DNA from: Bacillota bacterium
Lineage (GTDB): Bacteria > Bacillota > Clostridia > Lachnospirales > Lachnospiraceae
DNA: 64,000 bases
Reading direction: 5' to 3'
Assembly (NCBI GenBank): GCA_023399055.1
Contig: JAEWQV010000015.1
Location: 1-64,000 of the forward strand
How positions within the stretch are numbered: the stretch's first letter is position 1; every line of letters starts with the position of its first letter. A model generated the notes under the pieces. The model was not told the DNA's origin. It did not search any database and saw nothing but the letters and a program-made list of their open reading frames with translations. The position numbers were made by a program, and so were the translations under genes. Positions 43,629-51,911 of this stretch are shown here, piece after piece.

Positions 43629-44411
43629 ATGGCGAAAAGAAAACAGAAAAAACATCACGAAGAAGAAGGCGGCGAGGCATGGCTACTTCCATACTCAGAT
43701 TTAATGACTCTACTATTGGCAGTTTTTATTGTTCTATTTGCTGTTAGTCAGGTTGATGAAACGAAAGCAGAAGCAATTGCAGAAGCCTTTCGTGAAGATA
43801 TGATGTCATCGTCAGAGAGTGTTTTGCCCGGAACCATAGGTGTCTTACCAGGCACAATACCAAGTACCGGACAAGAAGGGAATACAGGGGAAGAAACCGG
43901 AATTTCAATGGAAGAATTGGAGCAATATCTGGATGCGCAAGAACTATCAAGCTTAGTGGAAGTTAAGCAGGAGCTGGATGATATACTTCAGGATAATTCA
44001 TCTGATATAGAGACCAGCATAGACACTCGAGGTTTAGTTATTAGTTTGAATAATGCTATTCTATTTGATTCAGGCAGCGCAAAAATTAAAAGAGAAAATG
44101 AAGAGACATTAGTTCATATTGCAAAAATAATTAATTCCTTGGACAACTATATTCGTATAGAGGGACATACGGATAACATTCCAATAACTTCTGGAGTTTA
44201 TCCTTCTAACTGGGAGTTATCTGGAGCAAGAGCTTCCAGTGTGGTGCGATTATTTATTGAGGAATGCAATGTGCCACCAGATAAGCTGGTAGCCGTTGGA
44301 TATGGTGAATACCGACCAATCGGGGATAACAAAACTGCTAACGGCAGAGCCAAAAACAGACGTATTGATATTATCGTTTTAAGTGAGAAGTTCAATAATC
44401 TAGAGGATTAA
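43629..44411 (+). CDS. motB: Flagellar motor stator protein MotB
   Basis: 260 aa from ATG at 43629; GGAG lies 8 nt upstream in an in-frame ATGGAG pair. The basic N-terminus (AKRKQKKHHEEEGGEAWLLP) precedes a single helix, YSDLMTLLLAVFIVLFAVSQ, with the ion-binding aspartate in YSDLMT. The linker is Gly/Glu-rich. The C-terminal OmpA-like peptidoglycan-binding domain has ILFDSGSAKIKRE and IRIEGHTDNIPI. It anchors the stator to the wall. It follows motA by about 90 bp and ends before a terminator. Confidence 0.94.
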   Translation: MAKRKQKKHHEEEGGEAWLLPYSDLMTLLLAVFIVLFAVSQVDETKAEAIAEAFREDMMSSSESVLPGTIGVLPGTIPSTGQEGNTGEETGISMEELEQYLDAQELSSLVEVKQELDDILQDNSSDIETSIDTRGLVISLNNAILFDSGSAKIKRENEETLVHIAKIINSLDNYIRIEGHTDNIPITSGVYPSNWELSGARASSVVRLFIEECNVPPDKLVAVGYGEYRPIGDNKTANGRAKNRRIDIIVLSEKFNNLED

Positions 44412-44463
44412 AGAGTTATTGCAATTGGTATGCATCATTTGGTCTGAACATAGAAACGTATAT

Positions 44464-44500
44464 AAAGAGAAGCCGGCTGATAAAACCGACTTCTCTTTTA
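44464..44500 (+). terminator. Terminator of motAB
   Basis: AAAGAGAAGCCGG (44464-44476) pairs with CCGACTTCTCTTT (44486-44498), one mismatch, then TTA. It lies about 50 nt after the motB stop. Confidence 0.75.
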
Positions 44501-44539
44501 CTAATATATAATAAGTACTGTAAAGGTTGTTTAGAATAA

Positions 44540-44568
44540 TTGACGAAATAAACCATTCTAATTATAAT
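44540..44568 (+). promoter_or_regulatory. Promoter of trmB
   Basis: TTGACG (44540-44545), 17-nt spacer, TATAAT (44563-44568). It lies 65 nt before trmB, directly after the motAB terminator. Confidence 0.75.
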
Positions 44569-44632
44569 AGGAAGAGGTTCTTTGAGTGAGATAAAATTAA
44601 TTTATTAGATAGAGGGATAAGGAGATATTACC

Positions 44633-45271
44633 ATGAGGTTGCGAAATATAAGGGGATCCAGAGAAACAGTTTCCGCCAATGACTATGTTGTAAATGAACC
44701 GGAAAAATGGAAGGGTAAATGGAGTACTCTATTTCAAAATGACCATCCTATTCATATCGAAATTGGTATGGGAAAAGGGAAATTTATTATGCAGCTTGCA
44801 AAAGCTAATCCAGATATTAATTATATAGGAATTGAAAAGTATTCCAGTGTACTTCTTCGCGCATTAGAAAAACGCAATGAAGAAGAGCTTACTAATTTAT
44901 ATTTTATTCGATTTGATGCAGAGTACTTGAATGATATCTTTGAAGTAGATGAGATAGCAAGAATATATCTTAATTTTTCTGATCCCTGGCCGAAGGATCG
45001 CCATGCTAGGAGACGATTAACCTCTAAGGAATTCTTTCATCGTTATAATAAGTGTTTAAAGAAAGAAGGGGAGGTTATGTTTAAAACGGATAATCGTTTA
45101 TTATTTGATTTTTCGTTGGAACAAGTAGAAGAGGCAGGATGGATTTTAAAGGATGTAACCTTTGACCTTCATCACAGTGAGTATATGGAGGGGAATTTTA
45201 TGACCGAATATGAAGAGCGTTTTTCTTCTATTGGAAATCCAATTCATAGACTGGTTGCATATCGCATATAA
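44633..45271 (+). CDS. trmB: tRNA (guanine46-N7)-methyltransferase TrmB
   Basis: 212 aa, full length. SAM motif I is IEIGMGKGKFIMQLA at about 44-58. IGIEKYSSVLLRAL follows, and the family hallmark NFSDPWPKDRHARRRL lies near 115-130. The C-terminal FMTEYEERFSSIGNPIHRL is typical. It installs m7G46 in the variable loop of tRNAs. AAGGAG is near the ATG. It has its own promoter. Confidence 0.95.
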   Translation: MRLRNIRGSRETVSANDYVVNEPEKWKGKWSTLFQNDHPIHIEIGMGKGKFIMQLAKANPDINYIGIEKYSSVLLRALEKRNEEELTNLYFIRFDAEYLNDIFEVDEIARIYLNFSDPWPKDRHARRRLTSKEFFHRYNKCLKKEGEVMFKTDNRLLFDFSLEQVEEAGWILKDVTFDLHHSEYMEGNFMTEYEERFSSIGNPIHRLVAYRI

Positions 45272-45369
45272 ATACTAAGACAGACTCTGCAAATAAATTT
45301 ATTAATAAGACTGGTGCGAAATAGTCCGCTTCTTCATAGAATAATAAAAAGAGGCTGGAAGGTTAAAGA

Positions 45370-45513
45370 ATGGGGTATAATTGGAAAGTAAAAGTGGCAA
45401 GGGCAACTGCTTGTAACCGTAAGCTTGATCGTAAATTAATGAGAATCAAGGCATCGTGGGACGAGGTTGAAGGCATTTTGAATAAAGTGGTAAAAAAGAA
45501 ACGAAAATGTTAA
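45370..45513 (+). CDS. Possible small basic protein, 47 aa
   Basis: ATG at 45370 opens a 47-codon frame beginning MGYNWKVKVARATACNRKLD and ending in the basic run VVKKKRKC. AAGG lies about 9 nt upstream. The protein is strongly basic with two cysteines and two tryptophans, and no known family was recognised. It sits between trmB and trxA in an otherwise empty 390-bp stretch. Coding status rests only on the clean frame, the plausible start and the unusual composition. Chance is possible. Confidence 0.35.
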   Translation: MGYNWKVKVARATACNRKLDRKLMRIKASWDEVEGILNKVVKKKRKC

Positions 45514-45608
45514 AAGCACTTGTATATTAAGGAAGCTTGATGTAATATCAAGATGTAGCACATAATAGAGGTAGTAAGTGATATACTAACTATAATAGAT
45601 AAATAAGC

Positions 45609-45636
45609 AGAATGAAGGTTAAATTCATTCTACTTT
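45609..45636 (+). terminator. Hairpin before trxA
   Basis: AGAATGAA (45609-45616) pairs with TTCATTCT (45624-45631), followed by ACTTTT. It lies 20 nt before the trxA start. It may end the small ORF transcript or act on trxA expression. Confidence 0.45.
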
Positions 45637-45658
45637 TAATAAGAATGGAGGAATTAAA

Positions 45659-45976
45659 ATGGCTTTTAAATTTACAGACGACAATTTTCAAAAAGAAGCA
45701 TTAGAGTCGGACATTCCTGTATTGGTAGATTTCTATGCAGATTGGTGTGGGCCTTGTAAGATGGTAGCTCCTATCGTAACAGAATTAGCTGGTGAATATG
45801 ATGGAGTTATAAAAATAGGTAAGCTTAATGTTGATGAAGAACCAGAGACAGCAGGAAAGTATAGAGTAATGACAATCCCAACCTTACTTATCTTAAAAAA
45901 TGGTTCAGTAGTAGATACCATTGTTGGAGCTGTTCCTAAAAAGGCTTTACAAGAGAAACTGGAAGCTCACAAATAA
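45659..45976 (+). CDS. trxA: Thioredoxin
   Basis: 105 aa, one thioredoxin fold. The active site is WCGPC (C30, C33) in VDFYADWCGPCKMVAP. The cis-proline loop is MTIPTLLIL. It reduces protein disulfides in the cytoplasm. GGAGG is 9 nt before the ATG. No thioredoxin reductase gene is adjacent. Confidence 0.96.
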   Translation: MAFKFTDDNFQKEALESDIPVLVDFYADWCGPCKMVAPIVTELAGEYDGVIKIGKLNVDEEPETAGKYRVMTIPTLLILKNGSVVDTIVGAVPKKALQEKLEAHK

Positions 45977-46120
45977 TTGAGCCGATCTAAATAGTTCAAA
46001 GTCCATAATAATTATGTTTATATAGTACCTATGATTAGAATGGACAAGTTAAAGAATATTATTAGACATTCTACTATACAACATAGCGCTTATGCTATGC
46101 ATAAAAGTGTGTTGTTATGT

Positions 46121-46163
46121 ATAATGGAGAAAATCTCTAACAGATAGTGGTTTTCTCCATTAT
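46121..46163 (+). terminator. Hairpin downstream of trxA
   Basis: ATAATGGAGAAAA (46121-46133) pairs perfectly with TTTTCTCCATTAT (46151-46163). No clear T-run follows, and it lies about 145 nt after the stop. The remaining gap to tRNA-Lys holds no gene. Confidence 0.5.
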
Positions 46164-46297
46164 GCAGTAACTAAAAAGGAATTAAGTAAAAAGTTAAACA
46201 AAGAACCATAAATTTGGGTATTATTGGTATAAATAAACTAAATTGTAGTGGTTAACAAATGGAAAAATATATATTTTTCAAAAAATTAAAAAAACAC

Positions 46298-46326
46298 TTG
46301 CAATTCGATTTTGATTATTATATAAT
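46298..46326 (+). promoter_or_regulatory. Promoter of tRNA-Lys
   Basis: TTGCAA (46298-46303), 17-nt spacer, perfect TATAAT (46321-46326), about 28 nt before the mature tRNA. Confidence 0.75.
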
Positions 46327-46354
46327 AACTCTTGCGTTCGGGAAATACGAATAA

Positions 46355-46427
46355 GCGCCTCTAGCTCAGTTGGTAGAGCACCTGACTCTTAATCAGGGTG
46401 TCCAGGGTTCGAGCCCCTGGAGGCGCA
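46355..46427 (+). tRNA. tRNA-Lys (anticodon CUU)
   Basis: 73 nt. The acceptor GCGCCTC pairs with GAGGCGC, discriminator A, no encoded CCA. The anticodon stem CCTGA/TCAGG encloses the loop CTCTTAA, giving CUU, which reads AAG. D-arm GCTCAGTTGGTAGAGC and T-arm CAGGG-TTCGAGC-CCCTG are standard. Confidence 0.96.
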
Positions 46428-46435
46428 CTATAAAG

Positions 46436-46481
46436 GTATCGGTTTTGTAGACATAGGAGCTACGGGGTCGGTGCTTTTTTT
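46436..46481 (+). terminator. Terminator of tRNA-Lys
   Basis: A 15-bp stem (46436-46450 with 46460-46474), rich in G-U pairs, over a 9-nt loop, followed directly by seven T (46475-46481). It begins 9 nt after the tRNA. Confidence 0.8.
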
Positions 46482-46490
46482 CGCGTAAAA

Positions 46491-46627
46491 AGCAGAGACC
46501 TGCGCAAAAAAGCCAGTGAGTTGTACCACAAGAGCTTGCTCTTGAGCGTGCAACTCGCTGGCTTTTTGTATTGGCGAAGCCAACGCGACCGAATGTCCGA
46601 AGAACATGAGGTGGCGGTGCAGGTCTT
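46491..46627 (+). ncRNA. Structured RNA candidate downstream of tRNA-Lys
   Basis: The segment is visibly GC-richer than its surroundings. An outer stem AGACCTGC (46496-46503)/GCAGGTCT (46619-46626) encloses two hairpins. The first is long: AGCCAGTGAGTTG (46511-46523) pairs with CAACTCGCTGGCT (46551-46563), with an inner perfect palindrome CAAGAGC-TT-GCTCTTG, followed by TTTTT. The second is TTGGC-GAA-GCCAA (46571-46583). A related hairpin recurs at 47469. No coding frame is apparent. It could be a small RNA, a repeat-family element or only a terminator with chance flanks. Confidence 0.4.
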
Positions 46628-46825
46628 TAGGTGAGAGAGCGGTGCAGATCCGGCATTTTAATAGAACAAAATAAATTATACGTAATGTAATTATATGTTT
46701 GAATTTATAATATAACTTCCAATATAAATGTTGAAATAAGTCTAAAATTTGGTAAAATAAAATTAAATAATTAGATAGTTATATATAAGTTAATTGATAA
46801 ATGTATTGATGAAAGCAGGAGGAGA

Positions 46826-47203
46826 ATGATGTATTGTACTAATTGTGGAAAAGAATTAAAAAACGAGGTGGCTTTTTGCCCTGATTGCGGCACAGCACAG
46901 CAACGGACAACTCCACCTCCAGGTGCAAACTATGGAAACTATAATAATACTACAGCTAATCAACCATATGTAAATTATATCCCATATAATACAATGTGCA
47001 TAATTGGATTAGTTGTGTCGGGAGTTTCGCTTCTGCTGAATTTTTTTGGTCTGGTAGGGATTGCTGGAACTGTCTTATCAGTACTTGGTCTGATCAGTTG
47101 TAAAGAGAGAAACGAAAGAGGTAGGAACCTTGCAATAATTGGCATCGTAATTGGTGCGATTTCAATTTTCTACGGGTTTATGGTAATTGTAAGGTTAATG
47201 TAA
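46826..47203 (+). CDS. Zinc-ribbon membrane protein (DUF4190-like)
   Basis: 125 aa. An N-terminal zinc ribbon CTNCGKELKNEVAFCPDCG (four cysteines, residues 4-22) is followed by a Pro/Asn/Tyr-rich linker (about 25-55). Two hydrophobic helices (about 57-84 and 98-121) follow, flanking a short charged loop SCKERNERGRN, the arrangement of DUF4190 proteins. AGGAGGAG is the SD; ATG at 46826 or 46829 are both possible. It is flanked on both sides by related long hairpins. Function unknown; such proteins are common in Lachnospiraceae. Confidence 0.85.
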   Translation: MMYCTNCGKELKNEVAFCPDCGTAQQRTTPPPGANYGNYNNTTANQPYVNYIPYNTMCIIGLVVSGVSLLLNFFGLVGIAGTVLSVLGLISCKERNERGRNLAIIGIVIGAISIFYGFMVIVRLM

Positions 47204-47468
47204 ATATTAATACAATAGCAATAGTTAGATTGTAATAACTAAAATTATTATTTCAAAGTTCAGTAACAAGAAGTTCAAGGAAATCGCCTGCTTTAATATA
47301 TTAGACTATGTAGTCCTAGCAACATTGTGAAACAAGCTTTTACTGTATTATTAAATAGGACATATATTGTTAAATTTAATTATAATGGGTAAATGTAAAA
47401 AGATATTATTATGTAAAGGAAATATTGTAAGACAAGATTTATGTGTATTATATAGGGCTTTACTTAAT

Positions 47469-47525
47469 AAGCCAGCAAGTAAATGACAAGAGTTTCTCTT
47501 GAAAGTATGACTTGCTGGCTTTTGT
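47469..47525 (+). terminator. Long hairpin related to the one at 46511
   Basis: AAGCCAGCAAGT (47469-47480) pairs with ACTTGCTGGCTT (47510-47521). An inner hairpin CAAGAG-TTT-CTCTTG (47487-47501) and a T-rich tail TTTGTCTTT are present. It lies about 270 nt after the zinc-ribbon gene, in a 470-bp gap without any other recognisable feature. Confidence 0.6.
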
Positions 47526-47672
47526 CTTTATGGATAACAGAGGTAGTGATTTAATAAAAGGTATTAATAAATAGAAAATTGTGTTGAATTTTTATAAATA
47601 AATGATGTAAAATAAATAGTGCGTTTAGACCCAGTATATGAATTTACATACTAGAAAGAAGGAAAATTAATT

Positions 47673-49028
47673 TTGAATGCGACAAAAGAATTAGAATCAA
47701 AAAGTATAGGTAAACTGCTCTACCAGCTTTCCTTACCAGCGGTTATCGGAATGCTTGTTAATGCTTTATATAGCGTTGTTGACAGAATATTTATTGGAAG
47801 AGGTGTTGGTTCATTAGCATTATCAGGAGTTGCTGTAACCTTTCCAATAACAAATATTATTATGGCGGTGGGCATGCTTGTTGGCATAGGAGCTGCTACG
47901 GTTGTATCCATTAAGCTGGGACAGAGAAAAAATGAAGAGGCTGAGCAAATTATAGGCAATGCATTTATTCTTACCTTGATTTTTACGACAATAATAACAA
48001 TACTGGGACTAGTTTTCCTTCACCCATTACTTAAGGTATTAGGTGCAAGTGATGATACAATGCCATATGCAAAGACTTTTGCTACCATATTACTTTCTGG
48101 AGCACTATTGCAGAACATTGGTTTTGGACTTAATCCAATTATACGCTCCCAAGGGGATGCTAAAACAGCAATGAAAACAATGCTGATTGGGGCAATTTTA
48201 AATACAATTTTAAATCCAATTTTTATCTTTGTATTTAAGATGGGCGTAGCCGGTTCAGCTCTTGCCACACTAATTTCACAGGCTGTTTGCTCTATATGGG
48301 TAGTTTATTATCTTTCCTTTAAAAGTATTATAAAGCTAAAGAAACAGCATATGAAGCTACAACTTCCCATTATCAGAGAGATTACATCAATTGGTGTTTC
48401 TCCGTTTATTATGCAGGTATCAGCAAGCTTAGTAACGATTGTAATAAATAAGAGCTTGCTAAAATATGGTGGAGATCTTGCTGTTGGTGCTTACGCCTTA
48501 ATTTCTTCTATTGCAATGTTAACTCTTATGCCTGCTTTTGGTATTAATCAGGGTGCGCAACCCATTATTGGATATAATTTTGGAGCAGGAAATATTTCGC
48601 GTGTTAAGAAGGCGCTGTATTACTCTATAATTGTTAACACCTGTATTACAGCCTTTGGATGGCTTATGATTGAACTATTCCCTGTTTCCATTATTCGAGT
48701 TTTTAACGGGGATGATACAGAACTAATACGTTTGGCTTCTGACGGTCTTCGGATTTACCTTTTGACAATCTTCACAGTAGGTGCTCAATCAGCTTGTATT
48801 AACTATTTTCAGTCTGTAGGAAAAGCACTTATATCAATGATTTTAAGTCTATTGCGTCAGGTTATTATACTAATTCCGTTGGTGCTTATTCTTCCACATT
48901 ATCTTGAACTTAATGGGGTTTGGGCAGCAGGAGCAATATCAGATACCGCTGCCACCATAATAACAGCAGTAATGATGTTTATAGAATTAAGAAAGCTGAA
49001 AAGCAAATTGGCTGTTAAGGCATTATAA
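47673..49028 (+). CDS. MATE-family multidrug/Na+ antiporter
   Basis: 451 aa, TTG start (AAGGA about 11 nt upstream). Twelve hydrophobic segments form two MatE repeats. The first begins IGKLLYQLSLPAVIGMLVNALYSVVDRIFIGRGVG. The second begins near ITSIGVSPFIMQVSASLVTIVINKSL, with the typical PAFGINQGAQPIIGYNFGAGN. It exports cationic compounds or drugs using an ion gradient. It stands alone; no regulator gene is adjacent. A bidirectional terminator follows. Confidence 0.93.
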   Translation: MNATKELESKSIGKLLYQLSLPAVIGMLVNALYSVVDRIFIGRGVGSLALSGVAVTFPITNIIMAVGMLVGIGAATVVSIKLGQRKNEEAEQIIGNAFILTLIFTTIITILGLVFLHPLLKVLGASDDTMPYAKTFATILLSGALLQNIGFGLNPIIRSQGDAKTAMKTMLIGAILNTILNPIFIFVFKMGVAGSALATLISQAVCSIWVVYYLSFKSIIKLKKQHMKLQLPIIREITSIGVSPFIMQVSASLVTIVINKSLLKYGGDLAVGAYALISSIAMLTLMPAFGINQGAQPIIGYNFGAGNISRVKKALYYSIIVNTCITAFGWLMIELFPVSIIRVFNGDDTELIRLASDGLRIYLLTIFTVGAQSACINYFQSVGKALISMILSLLRQVIILIPLVLILPHYLELNGVWAAGAISDTAATIITAVMMFIELRKLKSKLAVKAL

Positions 49029-49038
49029 ATGATATAAA

Positions 49039-49109
49039 AATGGAGCTTTAAACTAAGCAAAGGTTTGTACCTCGTCAAGTTAGACGCTGCTTATGTTTAA
49101 AGCTCCATT
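49039..49109. terminator. Bidirectional terminator between MATE gene and GH59 gene
   Basis: AATGGAGCTTTAAAC (49039-49053) pairs perfectly with GTTTAAAGCTCCATT (49095-49109). It separates two converging genes. The 41-nt internal region extends the pairing (TAAGCA/TGCTTA). Confidence 0.65.
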
Positions 49110-49177
49110 CTAGGTTTAAAATAGTTTAATTAAAAACATATGTAATATTACCAATATGAAGGTAACTTTGTTTTATA

Positions 49178-51688
49178 TCATTTCTTCAATATTTCTACAG
49201 CATCTATGTTATATTTTCCTGAAAGGACTGTAATCTTTACCTTATGGCTTCCATTTTTCAAACTATAATTATAGTAGGAAGATCCCCGGTCAGTAACAGC
49301 TGTAGTCAAATATCCTTTTTCTATAATTTTTCCATCAATCTCTACTTTTATTTTTACCCCACTGGAAACAGCACCAATGATTGCAAAGCCTTCACCTTCA
49401 TAATTAAAACTAAAAGTAGATCCTGGAGTGCCAGTAGCAATTGTACGATTATAATTTCTAAAACTGCTCATTGTATTATGCTCCCAAGGTCCTTTATAAG
49501 CGATTAGGGCATCGGTATTATCCAAACGAGTGGAATAGGAGGTAGTACCTTTAATAACCTCAACTTTAAAATTATCAAAATAATTAGTATTAAATTCACT
49601 ATATAGTGCTGCACGACCGGAAGCAATAATGAACTGATTATCAATATAGGTAATTACTTTCTTTTTGTTAATATAACAAGTAATCACATTTTTATTAACA
49701 GTTATTTTTATATTATTCCATTTAGTTTTATCAAAGCTCTTAAGCGGTTTAGTGGAGGTGAATAGAATTCTGGCTTCTCTATTGAGTTTATAACTACCGT
49801 CTTCAAAAAGCTGAAACCAATAGCCACTTCTCCCAACGGTAGCTAGGTTATATCGTGCACTTACGCCTACATAATTTAATTTATTATTACCAGTAGCCTT
49901 AGAACTAAATAATACATCAGCACTAACACTGTAATTGGTCCAGTTGTCATCCCCTAACGTAGTGACCGGATTAGGGGTATAACCCCATTCAGATGCCTTA
50001 ATGTCGTAGGTAACCTTCTGTTGTAATACTTTGTTACCTTTTAGATTAACTACTTCAAAGGCACCACCTTGATCCGTAGTATATCTTGGAGCATAGCCTC
50101 TGTCAGCAAGGTAGTTCTTATCATAATTCTTGTATTCAAAGTCATCCGTATAAGGAAGCTTTAAAGCTTCAGAAGTAGCGTTTATATCAAAATTCTGCTC
50201 CTCTTTTTGCAGTGTTGTGAGAGTAACTAAGGAATAGGGTTTAATTTTTACTTGATAAGTTACACTTTTGCCCTTCACTGTTGGAATTATAGTATTAATC
50301 TTCTTTAAATAGTTCTGGTAATAGTTTGTATCATCATTTGGACCTCGGGTCTCCCAAACATCCACTGGTGACTGACTTTTCGTAAGATTAGATACATTGA
50401 TGCTATATTCTAAAGTCTTTGCTGTATTGTTTGCAATAATAACACTGTAATCACCGGTCTTTTTATCTGCTAATGTCAAATAATTATAGGTGGAATCGAC
50501 AATAGCATGTCCATCCCCTCCAGCTTTTCCATCACCAGCACATGCACCATCAATAAATTGCCAGCCAGGACTTGAAAACTTGGTAAAATGAAGGGTCATA
50601 TAAAATCCGGCATCAAGGGTATAATAGCCTGACCAGGGTTCATTAGCTGTAATTAATTGTTTTGGGAAATAGGTTGCTCCGCTGTAATAGGAGGCAACTG
50701 CAGGCTGGAACTCATAAAGATTCATTAGGCCTTCAGGGTACATAGTTATAATTCTTGTGGCTATATCTAACATACCATTAATTCCACTAATACCTGTACC
50801 CGTTCCATCATAGCGATATGTACCTTCAGAGTAGCTCATTGGTGCGCTACCTTCACTAAACCAGATTTCTTTACCATACTGCTCACTGATTTTCTGAGCA
50901 ATGGCTGGGGACCAGGAGGTGTAATGAGAAGAAATAACATCGACTGCCTTCATTAGCTCCTTGTCTTTCAACATCAAATCAATAATATTCCAACTACCTA
51001 CTTCATCTGCAGCTACTATTTTGATTTTGCTATAGTCATATGGACTGTTCTTCTCTGCTTTTAGAGATTTTGAAAGATAAATAATCCAGTCTGTTTCAAT
51101 AAACTTTTCATTACGATTAGCACTAACAAACTTAAATTTGAGTCCGTAGGTTTTGTAAGCAGCATCGAGGGTTTCCTTATACCATTTATAACGAGCAGCA
51201 TATTTGTCCTTTGCCTTGGTAACCCACAAAGGTTCACTCCACCAAATCATGTCCAGTGTAATGTCCGGATTAATTGTTAGAGCATCGGCTGCCAGTATGA
51301 AACCAGCACCTCGGGTAACATCGGCAATTTCTTTTTCTGTTCTCTTGATTGAGGGTTCTGTTCCTGAAGAGGAATTGACATCTGAACCCATCTCAATTTT
51401 GATATGGCTTAGTCCCATACCAGTTTCCTTGTTGAATAGATAATTCATTATTTCCCAGTATGCCTCTGGGTTTTCATCCTTATAATCCAGAAGCAGACGT
51501 GAGGATCCATTAGCAGAAATCATGCCAAGTCCTCTGAAACTATTTTGTGCTGCGGTGTTTGCGTTCTTTCCGTTAATTGTTATGGACTTACTATTGCTTT
51601 CTGCTTTGGAATGAATCGATGAAACTGATAGTGTTCCTATAAAAAGCAGTAATGATGTTACAACCAATAAAATACGCTTCATTTTCAT
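49178..51688 (-). CDS. Secreted glycoside hydrolase family 59-like enzyme (galactocerebrosidase/beta-galactosidase type)
   Basis: 836 aa. The Sec signal peptide (about 1-29) ends near SKAES. The catalytic TIM barrel matches the galactosylceramidase pattern: FRGLGMISANGSSRLLLDY, then LSHIKIEMGSDVNSSSGTEPS (about 51-113). The likely acid/base is E194 in ANRNEKF and the nucleophile E279 in IWFSEGSAP. A lectin-like/concanavalin-type domain (about 515-715, DDFEYKNYDKNYLADRG...NYFDNFKVEVI) follows. An extra C-terminal beta-sandwich (about 720-836) may bind carbohydrate. It should hydrolyse terminal beta-galactosides outside the cell. It is divergent from an AraC regulator that probably controls it. 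Confidence 0.85.
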   Translation of the reverse strand: MKMKRILLVVTSLLLFIGTLSVSSIHSKAESNSKSITINGKNANTAAQNSFRGLGMISANGSSRLLLDYKDENPEAYWEIMNYLFNKETGMGLSHIKIEMGSDVNSSSGTEPSIKRTEKEIADVTRGAGFILAADALTINPDITLDMIWWSEPLWVTKAKDKYAARYKWYKETLDAAYKTYGLKFKFVSANRNEKFIETDWIIYLSKSLKAEKNSPYDYSKIKIVAADEVGSWNIIDLMLKDKELMKAVDVISSHYTSWSPAIAQKISEQYGKEIWFSEGSAPMSYSEGTYRYDGTGTGISGINGMLDIATRIITMYPEGLMNLYEFQPAVASYYSGATYFPKQLITANEPWSGYYTLDAGFYMTLHFTKFSSPGWQFIDGACAGDGKAGGDGHAIVDSTYNYLTLADKKTGDYSVIIANNTAKTLEYSINVSNLTKSQSPVDVWETRGPNDDTNYYQNYLKKINTIIPTVKGKSVTYQVKIKPYSLVTLTTLQKEEQNFDINATSEALKLPYTDDFEYKNYDKNYLADRGYAPRYTTDQGGAFEVVNLKGNKVLQQKVTYDIKASEWGYTPNPVTTLGDDNWTNYSVSADVLFSSKATGNNKLNYVGVSARYNLATVGRSGYWFQLFEDGSYKLNREARILFTSTKPLKSFDKTKWNNIKITVNKNVITCYINKKKVITYIDNQFIIASGRAALYSEFNTNYFDNFKVEVIKGTTSYSTRLDNTDALIAYKGPWEHNTMSSFRNYNRTIATGTPGSTFSFNYEGEGFAIIGAVSSGVKIKVEIDGKIIEKGYLTTAVTDRGSSYYNYSLKNGSHKVKITVLSGKYNIDAVEILKK

Positions 51689-51911
51689 ATAAAAACCATC
51701 CTTTCTTAATGCCTACAATATCCCTACCTATTAGGGCTTGGATAAATTAATTATAAAGAAGGTTATAATATATGTCCCCTAGGAAAGTTGGCTTGAATTA
51801 TGCATAATTTGCTTTTTGTATTTGTTTAGTTTCTATACTTAGTGTAGAATATAAGAATGAAGTAGAGGTTACATAGTTTTGTATGGAGAAGCATGGGGAG
51901 GTTTTTACAAT

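Noticed and set aside
43744..43950. Minus-strand leucine-rich frame
   Set aside because: Antisense shadow of motB.
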